From: Psychrobacter glacincola
Lineage (GTDB): Bacteria; Pseudomonadota; Gammaproteobacteria; Pseudomonadales; Moraxellaceae
Direction of reading: 5' to 3'
NCBI GenBank assembly: GCA_001411745.2
Contig: LIQB01000001.1
Location: 310,001-374,000, forward strand
Length of the DNA: 64,000 nucleotides
This document shows positions 47,169 through 56,990 of this stretch, piece after piece. The position numbers were made by a program, and so were the translations under genes. Under the pieces are notes generated by a model, which was given only the letters and a program-made list of their open reading frames with translations, ran no database searches and had not been told where the DNA came from. How positions within the stretch are numbered: the first letter of the stretch is position 1; each line of letters starts with the position of its first letter.

Positions 47169-47202
47169 AAAAACACCACCTAATAATTAGGTGGTGTTTT
47201 TC
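47169..47202. terminator. sdh operon terminator
   Basis: Arms AAAAACACCACCT and AGGTGGTGTTTTT with loop AATAATT, about 40 bases past the sdhB stop on the minus strand. It separates the sdh operon from the suc operon. Confidence 0.92.
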
Positions 47203-47240
47203 GTACGCTATCTGCAAAAAAACCAGACAATTATAAACGA

Positions 47241-47951
47241 TTAACCTGCTTGGTCAATGAGCATATTACGTAAATGACCAATTGCTTTGGTTGGGTTTAA
47301 GCCTTTTGGACAAACTGATACACAGTTCATGATACCGCGGCAACGGAATAGGCTAAATGGATCATCTAAACGCGCCAAACGTGCTTGCGTATCACCATCA
47401 CGGCTATCAGCCACGAAGCGATAAGCATGCAGTAGTGCTGATGGACCTAAGAATTTATCAGGGTTCCACCAGAACGATGGGCAGCTGGTTGAACAGCATG
47501 CGCATAGAATACATTCGTACAAACCGTTTAGCTTTTCGCGTTGCTCAGGTGACTGCAAACGCTCTGTCGGCGGTGCTGGCTGGTCATTGATCAAGTACGG
47601 ATGTACTTTCTCATATTGCTCATAGAATTGGTTCATATCAACAACCAAATCGCGAACAACAGGTAGACCTGGTAATGGACGAACCGTGACTTTTTCTGGC
47701 AGAGTGTTCATGTTAATGAGACACGCTAGACCATTTTTGCCATTGATGTTCATGCCATCAGAGCCACAAATACCTTCACGGCAAGAGCGACGGAAGGTCA
47801 GTGTTTCGTCTTCCTTTTTCAGGCGTAATAACACGTCAAGCAACATACGATCTGAGTCTAGTAACTCAATCGTATACGTTTGCATGCGTGGCGCTGCGTC
47901 CAGATCAGGATCGTAGCGATAGATTTCGATGGTGCGAGTACCTCGGCTCAT
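47241..47951 (-). CDS. sdhB: Succinate dehydrogenase iron-sulfur subunit
   Basis: Carries the three Fe-S centres between SdhA and the membrane quinone site. The 2Fe-2S cysteines are in RRSCREGICGSDGMN and NGLAC, the 4Fe-4S set in CILCACCSTSCPSFWW, and the 3Fe-4S set in CRGIMNCVSVCPKGLNP. The ATG at 47951 (236 aa) has GTGGAG upstream and matches the family length. The frame runs on to 48050 without homology. The gap from the sdhA stop is about 210 bases, longer than in E. coli. Confidence 0.97.
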   Translation of the reverse strand: MSRGTRTIEIYRYDPDLDAAPRMQTYTIELLDSDRMLLDVLLRLKKEDETLTFRRSCREGICGSDGMNINGKNGLACLINMNTLPEKVTVRPLPGLPVVRDLVVDMNQFYEQYEKVHPYLINDQPAPPTERLQSPEQREKLNGLYECILCACCSTSCPSFWWNPDKFLGPSALLHAYRFVADSRDGDTQARLARLDDPFSLFRCRGIMNCVSVCPKGLNPTKAIGHLRNMLIDQAG

Positions 47952-48162
47952 AATGCTAAACTCCACACGTAGGTGATGGCGGGCATACAAAGGTTGCAGC
48001 ATATCAGCGCTATTGATTAGCCCATATTGACAGTAATTATCAAATATCAACTAATCATATTGTCACGCTGGCATGAGCATGTAGCTGGCGGTCACCTTTT
48101 AATAAATGAATAAAAAATAAAACGTTTACGCTGTTCGTATCGCTAAATTGCGCAGTCTAAAA

Positions 48163-50013
48163 TTAGTAGACGCGAACTTTCGGTTCGATATAATCAACCG
48201 TTAGTGGTACTTTACGAACTGGCTTATAAATGATGCGATTGCCTTCAGAATACCATAAGGTATGCTTCATCCACTCGTGGTCATTACGGCCATTTGGTGC
48301 GTAATCATCATCTTCTGGACGGTCATAGTCAGACACGCTATGAGCACCGCGGCTTTCGTGACGCATTGCCGCTGATACCATCGTCGCTTTGGCCACTTCA
48401 TACAAGTTAGCCACTTCGAATGCTTCAATGCGCGCTGTGTTAAATACTTGTGATTTATCGGCCAAATGGATTTTTTCAATCTTGTCACCAAGCGCTAAAA
48501 TCTTCTCAACGCCTTCGTCCATCATCGCTTGCGTACGGAACACACTCGCATGCGCTTGCATGGTTGCACGAATCTCGTCAGCCACGTCTTGGGCATTGTA
48601 GCCTTCGGTCGACTGTTGCAGCTTGTCTAAACGACCAACTGTATAATCAAGGACGCGAGGATCAAGTGGCTTATAGTTATGGTCAGCATGATGGAACTCA
48701 TCAACGATATGCTTACCAGCAGCACGACCAAATACCAATAGATCAAGCAAAGAGTTGGTACCTAAACGGTTGGCACCGTGAACACTGACACAAGCACATT
48801 CACCGATAGCATAAAGACCTTTAACCACGTTGCCTTTTGCATATAGACCGTCTTCGTCCGTACCTGCTTCTAGATCAGGCTTAATGACTTGACCATGGAT
48901 AGTGGTTGGAATACCGCCCATCATATAGTGAATGGTTGGAATAACGGGAATTGGCTCTTTGGTGATATCAACGTTAGCGAAGTTTTTACCAATCTCAAAT
49001 ACTGATGGTAAACGCTTCATGATGGTTTCAACACCTAAATGCGTCATATCCATCACGATATGGTCAGCATTTGGACCACAACCACGACCTTCTTTGATTT
49101 CTTGGTCCATAGAACGAGAAACCAAGTCACGAGGTGCTAAGTCTTTTACGGTTGGCGCATAGCGCTCCATGAACGCTTCACCATCTTTATTACGTAAGAT
49201 AGCGCCTTCACCGCGGCAACCTTCAGTTAACAGTACGCCTGCACCGTGGACACCTGTTGGGTGGAACTGCCAAAACTCCATATCTTGTAATGGAATACCA
49301 GCACGAACGGCCATACCAATACCGTCACCAGTATTGATATAAGCGTTAGTAGAGGCGGCGAAGATACGACCTGCACCACCTGTCGCTAGGACAGTAATTG
49401 GTGACTGGAATACGGCAACCGTACCTGTCTCCTGCTCAAGCGCGATAACACCGTTGATATTACCCGCTTCGTCTTTAATCAAATCAAGCGCAATCCACTC
49501 GATAAAGAACTCAGTGCCTTGCTGCAAATTCTTCTGATATAAGGTATGTAATAGCGCGTGACCCGTACGGTCAGCTGCAGCACACGCACGTTGTACGGCT
49601 TTTTCGCCATAGTTTGAGGTATGACCACCGAATGGGCGCTGATAAATCGTGCCGTCTTCGTTACGGTCAAACGGCATGCCCATGTGCTCAAGCTCATAAA
49701 CGACCTTTGGCGCTTCACGGCACATGTATTCAATCGCGTCTTGGTCACCCAACCAATCTGACCCTTTAACGGTGTCATAAAAGTGGAAATGCCAGTTATC
49801 GTTGCTCATGTTGCCCAAACTTGCGCCGATACCGCCCTGAGCCGCAACCGTGTGCGAACGGGTTGGGAATACTTTGGTCAAAACGGCAACTTTCATGCCT
49901 GCTTCTGCCAAATGTAGTGAAGCACGCATACCTGAGCCGCCGCCACCAACGATGACTGCATCGTAGTTTAGCGTCTTAATATTACTAATGGTATTATCTT
50001 GTCTAGTTGCCAT
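48163..50013 (-). CDS. sdhA: Succinate dehydrogenase flavoprotein subunit
   Basis: Oxidises succinate to fumarate with covalently bound FAD. FAD fold VIVGGGGSGMRASLHLAEAG, the flavinylation His in TRSHTVAAQGGIGASLGN, LATGGAGRIFAAST, the active-site Arg region RDLVSRSMDQEI, and the C-terminal ESRGAHSVSDYDRPEDDD. 616 aa is slightly longer than E. coli SdhA (588). AGGA precedes the start. It is 463 bases downstream of sdhD, an unusually large gap that carries a dispersed repeat. Confidence 0.98.
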   Translation of the reverse strand: MATRQDNTISNIKTLNYDAVIVGGGGSGMRASLHLAEAGMKVAVLTKVFPTRSHTVAAQGGIGASLGNMSNDNWHFHFYDTVKGSDWLGDQDAIEYMCREAPKVVYELEHMGMPFDRNEDGTIYQRPFGGHTSNYGEKAVQRACAAADRTGHALLHTLYQKNLQQGTEFFIEWIALDLIKDEAGNINGVIALEQETGTVAVFQSPITVLATGGAGRIFAASTNAYINTGDGIGMAVRAGIPLQDMEFWQFHPTGVHGAGVLLTEGCRGEGAILRNKDGEAFMERYAPTVKDLAPRDLVSRSMDQEIKEGRGCGPNADHIVMDMTHLGVETIMKRLPSVFEIGKNFANVDITKEPIPVIPTIHYMMGGIPTTIHGQVIKPDLEAGTDEDGLYAKGNVVKGLYAIGECACVSVHGANRLGTNSLLDLLVFGRAAGKHIVDEFHHADHNYKPLDPRVLDYTVGRLDKLQQSTEGYNAQDVADEIRATMQAHASVFRTQAMMDEGVEKILALGDKIEKIHLADKSQVFNTARIEAFEVANLYEVAKATMVSAAMRHESRGAHSVSDYDRPEDDDYAPNGRNDHEWMKHTLWYSEGNRIIYKPVRKVPLTVDYIEPKVRVY

Positions 50014-50476
50014 TACGGTTTTCCTAATGCCTATTAATGCTTAGAAGTAAATAAAAAGGCTGTCTCAAAATCATCCTATTGCTGGACAAAACACTTTATT
50101 GTCTTGCCACTATTTGCAATTATCAAAGTGGATGACGCTCACAACCTTTAACCACCTAATTTGCATATCTATCGTTATATTGGGTTCGCTCACTGACTAA
50201 ACCATAGCGCACCTATTATATAAGTGACTGGCTAAGTCAATGATGTCCAACGCTATGATTGGCTATGACTATTTTTGGCTACTAACGGATGACTTTGACA
50301 TTTGCTAGTCGCGTCCGTTATTGTTTATAGATAAATCAAGTTACAGATAAATAAATATTATCAATACATAGTCTGTTCAATATAATATGGATACAAGGAA
50401 GGCAAGTCACTAGAACTACAAATAGTAGACTAAGCGAGCCTGACACCGTATCCAGATTATAGGGGATTGGCTATCG
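50014..50476. other. 463-base gap inside the sdh operon
   Basis: No gene is seen between sdhA and sdhD, genes that are usually adjacent. Near 50057 there is a GGCTGTCTCAAAA word of the kind seen at ends of some insertion sequences, but no matching opposite end and no transposase. A 37-bp dispersed repeat is at 50415-50451. The gap may be the scar of a small inserted element. Confidence 0.5.
50415..50451 (+). repeat. 37-bp dispersed intergenic repeat, copy 2
   Basis: Begins ACTACAAATAGT and ends GAGCCTGACACCGTAT, matching the copy at 5131-5167 at 34 of 37 positions in the same orientation. It lies 25 bases downstream of the sdhD stop with respect to sdh transcription, inside the sdh operon. 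Confidence 0.75.
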
Positions 50477-50884
50477 TTAAACAGCAACCACACCGAAACC
50501 AGTACCCCAAAAAATCATGATGCCCCAAAATAGAAACACTAAAATAGCGATAATCATCAATGACTGTAGCACTAAGCGTAGACCTGCTGCGCTTGAGCCC
50601 AATTTGCCAGTAGTGATATAGTCTGTGAACACGGTCCACATACCAACCCAAGCATGACCAGCTAGGGCAAGTACCGCCACCAAGCTAAATAGGCGCATAG
50701 GTAAACTGGTCATAAATGATGACCACTCAAGATAAGTAACATCACCGTGTGTCAAAAAGAAGCCCAGCAATACCACACTATAAACGGCTAAAACGACAGC
50801 GCTAATACGCTGGATAATCCAATCGCGTGAGCCTGAACCTGTCAGACCAGTCGCACTTTTGATTCCTGAATCATTTTTTATCAT
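50477..50884 (-). CDS. sdhD: Succinate dehydrogenase membrane anchor subunit SdhD
   Basis: A 135-aa membrane protein with three hydrophobic segments (RISAVVLAVYSVVLLGFFL, LFSLVVAL in a modified form around residues 60-75, and LMIIAILVFLFWGIMIFWG). The family segment SRDWIIQRISAVVL is near residue 20, and HAWVGMWTVFTDYI holds the His expected near the heme. It forms the quinone/heme site with SdhC. The ATG at 50884 overlaps the sdhC stop by one base (TAATG), a coupling signal; the longer frame starts at 50899. Confidence 0.95.
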   Translation of the reverse strand: MIKNDSGIKSATGLTGSGSRDWIIQRISAVVLAVYSVVLLGFFLTHGDVTYLEWSSFMTSLPMRLFSLVAVLALAGHAWVGMWTVFTDYITTGKLGSSAAGLRLVLQSLMIIAILVFLFWGIMIFWGTGFGVVAV

Positions 50885-51270
50885 TAGAACATCACCCATA
50901 CAAATGACGCGACAATTAGAATCGCTGCAATCACAAAACTAACCATAGACGCAGTGCGGCCAGATTTTAGCTCTTCGTTCATGCCCATATCAGCAAATAA
51001 GTGCTTGATGCCCATCACAAAGTGATAAGCAATCGCGGCAACAAATATCCATGCTAAGAAGCGCACAAGTACGTTGTCAAATACGGTTTCAAAGCTCTCA
51101 GCCGAAGCCAATGAGTTCTGTAGTAACCACAGCATGACAGGAATCAATAAAAATAAAATAATGCCAGAGATACGATGCAAGATAGAGGCGATCGCAATCG
51201 GTGAGCGATTAACGCTAATCACTTGGCTTAAAGGCAGATCAATAGGTCGGTTGCTTTTCACAGCGGGCAT
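50884..51270 (-). CDS. sdhC: Succinate dehydrogenase cytochrome b556 subunit SdhC
   Basis: A 128-aa three-helix protein. NRPIDLPLSQVISVNRSPIA is followed by the family signature SILHRISGIILFLL (Ser and Arg at the quinone site) and the heme-ligand His region AIAYHFVMGIKHLFADMG. The ATG at 51270 fits the usual length; AAAAGG lies directly before it, and an upstream GTG at 51318 is in frame. First gene of the sdh operon, divergent from gltA across a 1-kb region. Confidence 0.95.
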   Translation of the reverse strand: MPAVKSNRPIDLPLSQVISVNRSPIAIASILHRISGIILFLLIPVMLWLLQNSLASAESFETVFDNVLVRFLAWIFVAAIAYHFVMGIKHLFADMGMNEELKSGRTASMVSFVIAAILIVASFVWVMF

Positions 51271-52299
51271 CCTTTTTGCGGTTATACTCCTGTATCTGCT
51301 ATCAACGCTTGATATCACTGATGTCGATTAAGCATTGAGCAACACACGAGACGAATAAAGTAAGGAAGAGCTAGCTGACTTCGTTTAGTTTGCGCTAAAT
51401 ATGAAGAAAGGATCGTGGGGTACAAGGTATTGATAAACTGTTTAATATCGCTCGTCAAATCGACAGGTCTATAAAACAACCCGTCTATTATACAACAAAG
51501 AAAATAAACATGAGTAAGATCGATTAACTAGTCTATTTTTACTGGTCATATTAATAAAAACAACGCTACTCCGTCATCGATATCAATACAGCCCTTTTAC
51601 TAATGACTTAAAAATAGAACAGTTAACAAAAGCATTCAAACCCTGGATTACAGATATTGTCTATCAAAACGCTAGTGCGTCGTTGCTCTGGTGCTACTCA
51701 GCCATAACCGAGTATGAATAGAAAAACGACACTACATCATGACCACTTATCAATTCGCACAAAGCGAGTGCCAGTTAAGTTCCTACAATTATAAAATGAC
51801 TGGGCGATAATTACAAATTTATCCCCTAAGTAGTAAAAGGCAAACGCTGGGTTAACAAATAAATAGACAGCGGTCATACGTATTTGCCAAAATTGCTCAA
51901 TTTTGAGGGAATTTACGCCAAACTCAATTCGTCTACTACGCATACTCTGTCTGTTTTTAACCCGAATATTAATCAAACCTGCTACATTATTATCGTAAAA
52001 TTCTTTAAAAATTATGCGGATAATGTAGCTGTACTTACTGTCATAAAAACAAGCTTTCTAAGCAAAATAACCAATCAGACATATTTTGATACAAAAATTA
52101 CAGTGAATAAACACGACTAAACCGTGCCAATTGGTGCTATTGATGGTAAAAGTCTTTTCAAATCATAAGTAATTACTGCTAATATACCCTGCGTATTAAA
52201 TGAGTTAAATGCATTTTTATGATTTGACTAACGATAGACCGAGGGTATGCGTCTGTCGTAATTTTATTCTAACAAGCTAAAACCAATGGAGAGCAATTT
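51271..52299. other. 1-kb divergent region between sdhC and gltA
   Basis: Contains frames at 51737-51976 (-) and 51884-52120 (+) that overlap each other, lack ribosome binding sites and show no protein-like composition, so I do not call them. The region should hold the sdh and gltA promoters. GGAGAG lies about 7 bases before the gltA ATG. Confidence 0.5.
52156..52185 (+). promoter_or_regulatory. Possible gltA promoter
   Basis: TTTCAA (52156-52161) and TAATAT (52180-52185), 18 bases apart, resemble sigma-70 -35 and -10 boxes, about 115 bases before the gltA start. A weak match in an A+T-rich region, so tentative. Confidence 0.3.
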
Positions 52300-53580
52300 A
52301 TGGCTGACACTAATGCCAAACTAACCGTCAATGGTAAAGAATACGAGTTTCCTATTATCGAAGGTACTTTAGGGCGTCCAGTTCTAGATATTGCTGCTCT
52401 ACAAGAATCAGGATTTTGGTCTTATGACCCTGGTTTTAAAGTAACCGCCCCTGTTGAATCAAAGATTACTTATATTGATGGCGGTAAAGGTGAGCTACTA
52501 CACCGCGGCTACCCTATCGATCAATTGGCAAATAATGCTGAATATTTGGAAGTGGCTTATGCCTTGATTCATGGCGATTTGCCGAACGCTGAGCAAAAAG
52601 CAGATTTTTTTGAAAAAATCCGTAAGCATACGGGTGTTCATGATCAATTGCGTAAGTTCTTTGAAGGCTTCCGCCGTGACGCACATCCAATGGCCATTAT
52701 GGTTGGTGTCGTTGGTGCTTTATCCGCGTTTTATCATGAAGCATTAGATGTCAGTAACGAAGAGCATCGTGAAATCACGGCTATCCGTCTAATCGCTAAA
52801 ATGCCAACGCTTGCTGCAATGAGTTATAAATACTCGCAAGGCGAACCGTTCATGTATCCACGCAATGACTTTAGCTATGCTGAAAACTTCTTATACATGA
52901 TGTTTGCCACGCCTGCTGATGTTGATTACCAAACCAATGACGTCATCACTCGCGCCATGGACAAAATCTTTACTTTGCATGCTGACCACGAGCAAAACGC
53001 GTCAACGTCTACGGTACGTCTAGCTGGTTCTACTGGCGCCAACCCTTATGCGTGTATCGCTGCTGGTATCGCCGCCCTTTGGGGACCATCACATGGCGGC
53101 GCGAACGAAGCCGTGCTTGAGATGTTAGATGAGATCGGTTCAGTTGAAAATGTGCCTGAATTCATGGAAAAAGTGAAGAGCCGTGAAGTGAAACTGATGG
53201 GCTTTGGTCATCGCGTTTATAAAAACTTTGATCCACGCGCACAAGTAATGAAAGAAACTTGTGACGAAGTATTGGGTGCATTGGGCATCAATGATCCTAA
53301 GCTTGAGCTTGCCATGGCACTTGAGAAAATCGCTTTAGAAGACCCGTTCTTCGTTGAGCGTAACTTGTATCCAAACGTTGATTTTTACTCGGGCATTATC
53401 CTAAAAGCCATCGGTATCCCGACGTCAATGTTTACCGTAATCTTCTCATTGGCTCGTACTTCTGGTTGGATCAGCCATTGGTTAGAGATGCACAGCACAC
53501 CGTTCAAAATTGGTCGTCCACGTCAGTTATACACTGGTGAAACGCATCGCGACTTCGTTAAAGTTGAAGACCGTAAATAG
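52300..53580 (+). CDS. gltA: Citrate synthase
   Basis: Condenses acetyl-CoA and oxaloacetate, the entry to the TCA cycle. 426 aa, the length of hexameric Gram-negative type II enzymes. N-terminal beta domain ([19 protein letters not shown]), catalytic His in the [15 protein letters not shown] segment, the second His in [15 protein letters not shown], and the catalytic Asp in [14 protein letters not shown], followed by [12 protein letters not shown] and RPRQLYTG. Divergent from sdhCDAB as in related bacteria. Ends at an exceptionally long terminator. Confidence 0.98.
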   Translation: MADTNAKLTVNGKEYEFPIIEGTLGRPVLDIAALQESGFWSYDPGFKVTAPVESKITYIDGGKGELLHRGYPIDQLANNAEYLEVAYALIHGDLPNAEQKADFFEKIRKHTGVHDQLRKFFEGFRRDAHPMAIMVGVVGALSAFYHEALDVSNEEHREITAIRLIAKMPTLAAMSYKYSQGEPFMYPRNDFSYAENFLYMMFATPADVDYQTNDVITRAMDKIFTLHADHEQNASTSTVRLAGSTGANPYACIAAGIAALWGPSHGGANEAVLEMLDEIGSVENVPEFMEKVKSREVKLMGFGHRVYKNFDPRAQVMKETCDEVLGALGINDPKLELAMALEKIALEDPFFVERNLYPNVDFYSGIILKAIGIPTSMFTVIFSLARTSGWISHWLEMHSTPFKIGRPRQLYTGETHRDFVKVEDRK

Positions 53581-53600
53581 TCACTTATATTTTAGTTTTT

Positions 53601-53646
53601 AGAACCATAAAAAATCCCGCCATCGTGCGGGATTTTTTATGGTTCT
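53601..53646 (+). terminator. gltA terminator (20-bp perfect stem)
   Basis: Arms 53601-53620 (ending AAAAAATCCCGC) and 53627-53646 (starting GCGGGATTTTTT) are perfectly complementary over 20 bases around a 6-base loop. It lies 20 bases after the gltA stop and is followed by a further T-run. Confidence 0.95.
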
Positions 53647-53752
53647 TTTTTTATGGTTCTTACTGTCTCATTTGATACGGTTAGCCACATTACATTTTAT
53701 AAAAACCCTATCGGTTACTGAATGAATAACTGGTTGAGTGACAGAATTGCGG

Positions 53753-54703
53753 CTACTGGAATTCTGTTAGTGTTTGCTCATATTTGGCAATTTGCTCATC
53801 ATAACCTTTAATGGTGTCATTAAACTTAGTCATAAGCGTCTCAAATTCTTTTTGTTGATTCAGTTTCATCTGCTGCATATCAAGCACTTGCTGAGCTTCT
53901 ATCTGCTCCCAAACCTGATGCTGAATAATCAAACGCGCTAATGCTGGGCTCTTGGCACTGAGTCTACCAGCAATTTCTGCATGCTCAAATAATTGCGGTA
54001 CTAACGTCGCGATATTAATTAACGTATCAACATCTTCTGCGCTAAGAGGCGTCGTCACAGGCTGATAAAGCGCTTCCATCGCTTGCTGGTAGCTTTCGAT
54101 GATTTGATCTTCTGTTAGCATGACGGGCTTACGCGGCTCAAGGCTAATGCGCTTTAACACCGTTAAATCACGCTCGCCAACTTCCGTACTGGTATTGATA
54201 TCAGCCTCAGCGGGGATATCCACTTCATCATCTGTGGTGTTAGCAGATAGTGAGCTGCTATCAGTTGTATCGCTGTTATTCTTCATCACGTTATTAGTAT
54301 TAGTATCGCTAGCAGCAGTATCATCATTTATCAGCAATGAATCCTCACTATCTGAGCTATCAGCGGCTTGTAAGGATTCATACTCTGCTTGTAAACGACG
54401 CTGTAGCCTTTGTGCTTGCGCGACATAGATAGGCTGAAACTGCTTTATACGGGTAGCAGCAGAATCACTTGGGCGCATAGGCTGACTGTCTTCAGTGCTC
54501 GTTTTTTCAACGCTCTGACTGTCTTCTGGCGCAGGTTGAGTCTCTGCTTGCTGCTGACAACCACTTAACAGCAATACGCCGCTGAGTGTTGCCGCAAGCA
54601 AGGTTGACGAGTGCTGTAAAAGGTTGTTGTTTTGATTGATAGAATCATCAACCACATCTTTATTCATTTTATAATTGGGCTTTTTTGACAAAAATTTAAA
54701 CAT
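53753..54703 (-). CDS. Putative lipoprotein of unknown function
   Basis: I do not recognise the family. The ATG at 54703 (316 aa) has AGGA about 11 bases upstream; ATG at 54667 and an upstream frame to 54769 are alternatives. A hydrophobic segment (about 34-48) ends in the lipobox-like LLLSGC with Cys49, which suggests a lipoprotein or signal anchor. The N-terminal part before it is long and contains several Asp residues, unusual for a lipoprotein signal. The mature part is acidic, with a Ser/Asp/Thr-rich low-complexity region (about 115-180). The C-terminal 120 residues are predicted to be helical and coiled coil, with LNQQKEFETLMTKFND. It lies 72 bases downstream of the HExxH-protein gene. 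Confidence 0.72.
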   Translation of the reverse strand: MFKFLSKKPNYKMNKDVVDDSINQNNNLLQHSSTLLAATLSGVLLLSGCQQQAETQPAPEDSQSVEKTSTEDSQPMRPSDSAATRIKQFQPIYVAQAQRLQRRLQAEYESLQAADSSDSEDSLLINDDTAASDTNTNNVMKNNSDTTDSSSLSANTTDDEVDIPAEADINTSTEVGERDLTVLKRISLEPRKPVMLTEDQIIESYQQAMEALYQPVTTPLSAEDVDTLINIATLVPQLFEHAEIAGRLSAKSPALARLIIQHQVWEQIEAQQVLDMQQMKLNQQKEFETLMTKFNDTIKGYDEQIAKYEQTLTEFQ

Positions 54704-54775
54704 AAGGGTACGTGTCCTTGTTAAGGCAAAATAATAAAAACCAAAGTCGTCATGGCAATCCATTGCCAATGGATA

Positions 54776-55285
54776 TCACTTCATACTGTCGTCAGACTTC
54801 ACAATTAAAAATGGAATACAAGTTTCTAATGCTTGACAGTCTTGTCCACGCTGACGACGAATAAAATAATCCTGAACCATACGCGCCTGCTGTTCGATAC
54901 CGTAGTTAAAGAAGGATTTGCCTGTCTTGAGCACATAATCATAACGGCGATCAATAAGTGCACCGCGCACCACTTTTAAGCCTTGCTGTAATTGCCATAC
55001 ATGGGTTAATTCATGTATCAGCCAGCTTTTTTTACTCAATGAAGCATCGCTAAAATCTATTATCCAATCTGCTGGGTTAAAATAAATATTGCCATTAGGA
55101 CTAACGGCATAATGTTTCAACACCCACCAAGCAGTCTTGAGCTGAACCTCATCGAGATTGATGCTGTCGCCAAATACTGAACGCGCCAGCGCTATCTCAC
55201 CTGTAGTAAGCAAACGTGATTGCTGCTTGGCACTGCGATATAAATAGCGAGCAAACAAGCGCTGTAATATCGGCGGAGACATCAT
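54776..55285 (-). CDS. Small HExxH-motif protein (putative zinc metalloprotease-like)
   Basis: A 169-aa protein with HELTH (91-95), a zinc-binding HExxH motif, in WLIHELTHVWQLQQG. The HVWQ continuation is shared with the DUF4157-like and Vgr-associated metalloprotease-like domains. Tyr/Phe-rich segments follow (RRYDYVLKTGKSFFNYGIEQQA), which could supply the third ligand Glu (IEQQA). There is no signal peptide. Proteolytic activity is not shown and the protein is small. The gene precedes the lipoprotein-like gene in the same direction and may form a pair with it. No type VI secretion genes are nearby. Confidence 0.78.
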   Translation of the reverse strand: MMSPPILQRLFARYLYRSAKQQSRLLTTGEIALARSVFGDSINLDEVQLKTAWWVLKHYAVSPNGNIYFNPADWIIDFSDASLSKKSWLIHELTHVWQLQQGLKVVRGALIDRRYDYVLKTGKSFFNYGIEQQARMVQDYFIRRQRGQDCQALETCIPFLIVKSDDSMK

Positions 55286-55682
55286 GACGGTTATACCTTA
55301 TGCCTAATGAATGGATGATCACAAATGATAGGTCGTAAATCGCGCGTGATATCTGCGGTCTATCAATGCTGTTGAACCGTTAATAGGGATAAAAGCATAA
55401 AAATCAAAGTATTTGGGACATAAGCTGTACACTTGATTGACTTTTATTAACGTAAATCTGCGTTAGCCTATCGTGTATGACACATACTAAATAGCATCTT
55501 TATAAATTAGCCTACTTTTACTACTCATGTCTAATATTCATTAGTGCGAAAATCATGCCAAACAGACAGATATGGTCTTTTTCCATAGCAATGATGAATG
55601 TAATCTAGGATGTAGTCATTTAGATGCAGCAATAAAAACCCATTAATCACTGTCGTTATGAACTAATTGATAGCTGTTTAAA
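55286..55682. other. Divergent intergenic region before rarA
   Basis: About 400 bases with no supported gene, between the divergent HExxH gene and rarA. Presumably promoter DNA for both; no clear site was recognised. Confidence 0.45.
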
Positions 55683-56990
55683 TTGATAATAGAGATTTCT
55701 ATGCCGCCTAATTTTCATGCCGATACACCCCTTGCCCAGCGTATGCGCCCAACGACACTTGATGCAATCATTGGTCAAGAACATCTACTAGCGGCAGGTG
55801 CGCCCTTGCGGCGTTTGGTCGAACAAGGGCATCTGCCATCGATTATTTTGCATGGTGAAGCTGGCATCGGCAAAACGACTATTGCCATGCTGTTGGCTGA
55901 TGCTGTTGGCAGGCCTTTTCATGCCTTGTCTGCCTTGAATACTGGGGTCAAACAACTGCGAGAAGTGTTAGACAATAAGGACTCATTGGCATTTGAATCG
56001 CCAGTGGTTTTTATCGATGAGATACACCGCTTTAACAAGGCTCAGCAAGATGCACTACTGGGCGCGGTCGAATCTGGTGATATTACCTTGATTGGTGCGA
56101 CAACTGAAAACCCCTCCTTTAGTGTCAATAATGCCCTGCTATCACGTTGCCAAGTATATCGTTTAGAGCCACTGACGCCTGAGCAAATCAGTGCGGTATT
56201 GCAAAGGGCAATTTCAGAAGATTCAGTGCTGAAAAATTTGACGGTTGATTTACAAGCACAGGACACTATCAGCCAACTGGCGCATGGCGATGCTAGAAAG
56301 GCGCTAAATTTATTAGAGCTTGCTATTCAAACGGCGGACACTAAGCAATCACCGCTCGTCATTAACGATGAATTGGTCGCCCGTGTCGCCCAAACAGCTC
56401 TAGTTCGCTATGACAAAGATGGTGAGCAGCATTACGATATTATCTCGGCGATGATAAAGTCCGTACGTGGCTCAGACCCTGATGCTGCGCTTTATTGGAT
56501 GGCGCGGATGCTCGTGGGCGGTGAGCCTGCTGATTTTATCGCGCGGCGTTTGGTCATCTTGGCCAGTGAAGATATTGGTAATGCCAACCCTAATGCTTTA
56601 CTGCTTGCCGATGCAGCATTACGTAGTGTGCAGTCAATTGGTATGCCAGAAGCGCGTATTATCTTGGGGCAAGTAGTGGTTTATCTGGCGACCAGTGCCA
56701 AAAGTAACAGCACTTATAAAGCCATCAATGCTGCGATGGCGTTGGCAGAAAAAGATGCCTCTCCTGTGCCGCTACACCTACGTAATGGCGTGACCAAACT
56801 GATGCGTAATCGAGGCTATGGTCAAGGTTACGCCTATCCACACGATTATCCCAATCACTATTATCCGCAAAGCTATTTACCAGATAATTTAGTAGGTACC
56901 AGCTTTTATGAATTTGCCGACAACCAGCGCGAGCAACACAGCAAACAGTTTATGGATTGGCTAAAAAGCCAAGCAGCCAGTAATGACTGA
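55683..56990 (+). CDS. rarA: Replication-associated recombination protein RarA (MgsA)
   Basis: An AAA+ clamp-loader-like ATPase acting at stalled replication forks. N-terminal PLAQRMRPTTLDAIIGQEHLL, Walker A GEAGIGKTT, Walker B VVFIDEIHRFNKAQQDALL, sensor 1 in LIGATTENPSFSVNNALLSR, and the C-terminal tetramerisation part with RGSDPDAALYWMARML, EDIGNANPNAL and HLRNGVTKLMR. 435 aa, close to E. coli RarA (447). In E. coli the gene follows lolA; here no lolA precedes it and the gene appears alone. Confidence 0.96.
   Translation: MIIEISMPPNFHADTPLAQRMRPTTLDAIIGQEHLLAAGAPLRRLVEQGHLPSIILHGEAGIGKTTIAMLLADAVGRPFHALSALNTGVKQLREVLDNKDSLAFESPVVFIDEIHRFNKAQQDALLGAVESGDITLIGATTENPSFSVNNALLSRCQVYRLEPLTPEQISAVLQRAISEDSVLKNLTVDLQAQDTISQLAHGDARKALNLLELAIQTADTKQSPLVINDELVARVAQTALVRYDKDGEQHYDIISAMIKSVRGSDPDAALYWMARMLVGGEPADFIARRLVILASEDIGNANPNALLLADAALRSVQSIGMPEARIILGQVVVYLATSAKSNSTYKAINAAMALAEKDASPVPLHLRNGVTKLMRNRGYGQGYAYPHDYPNHYYPQSYLPDNLVGTSFYEFADNQREQHSKQFMDWLKSQAASND

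Noticed and set aside
50050..50075. Insertion-sequence end (GGCTGTCTCAAAA)
   Set aside because: Only one end-like word, no inverted partner, no transposase and no target duplication seen.
51737..52120. Two overlapping frames (79 and 78 codons) between sdhC and gltA
   Set aside because: They overlap each other on opposite strands, lack start signals and no family is recognisable.
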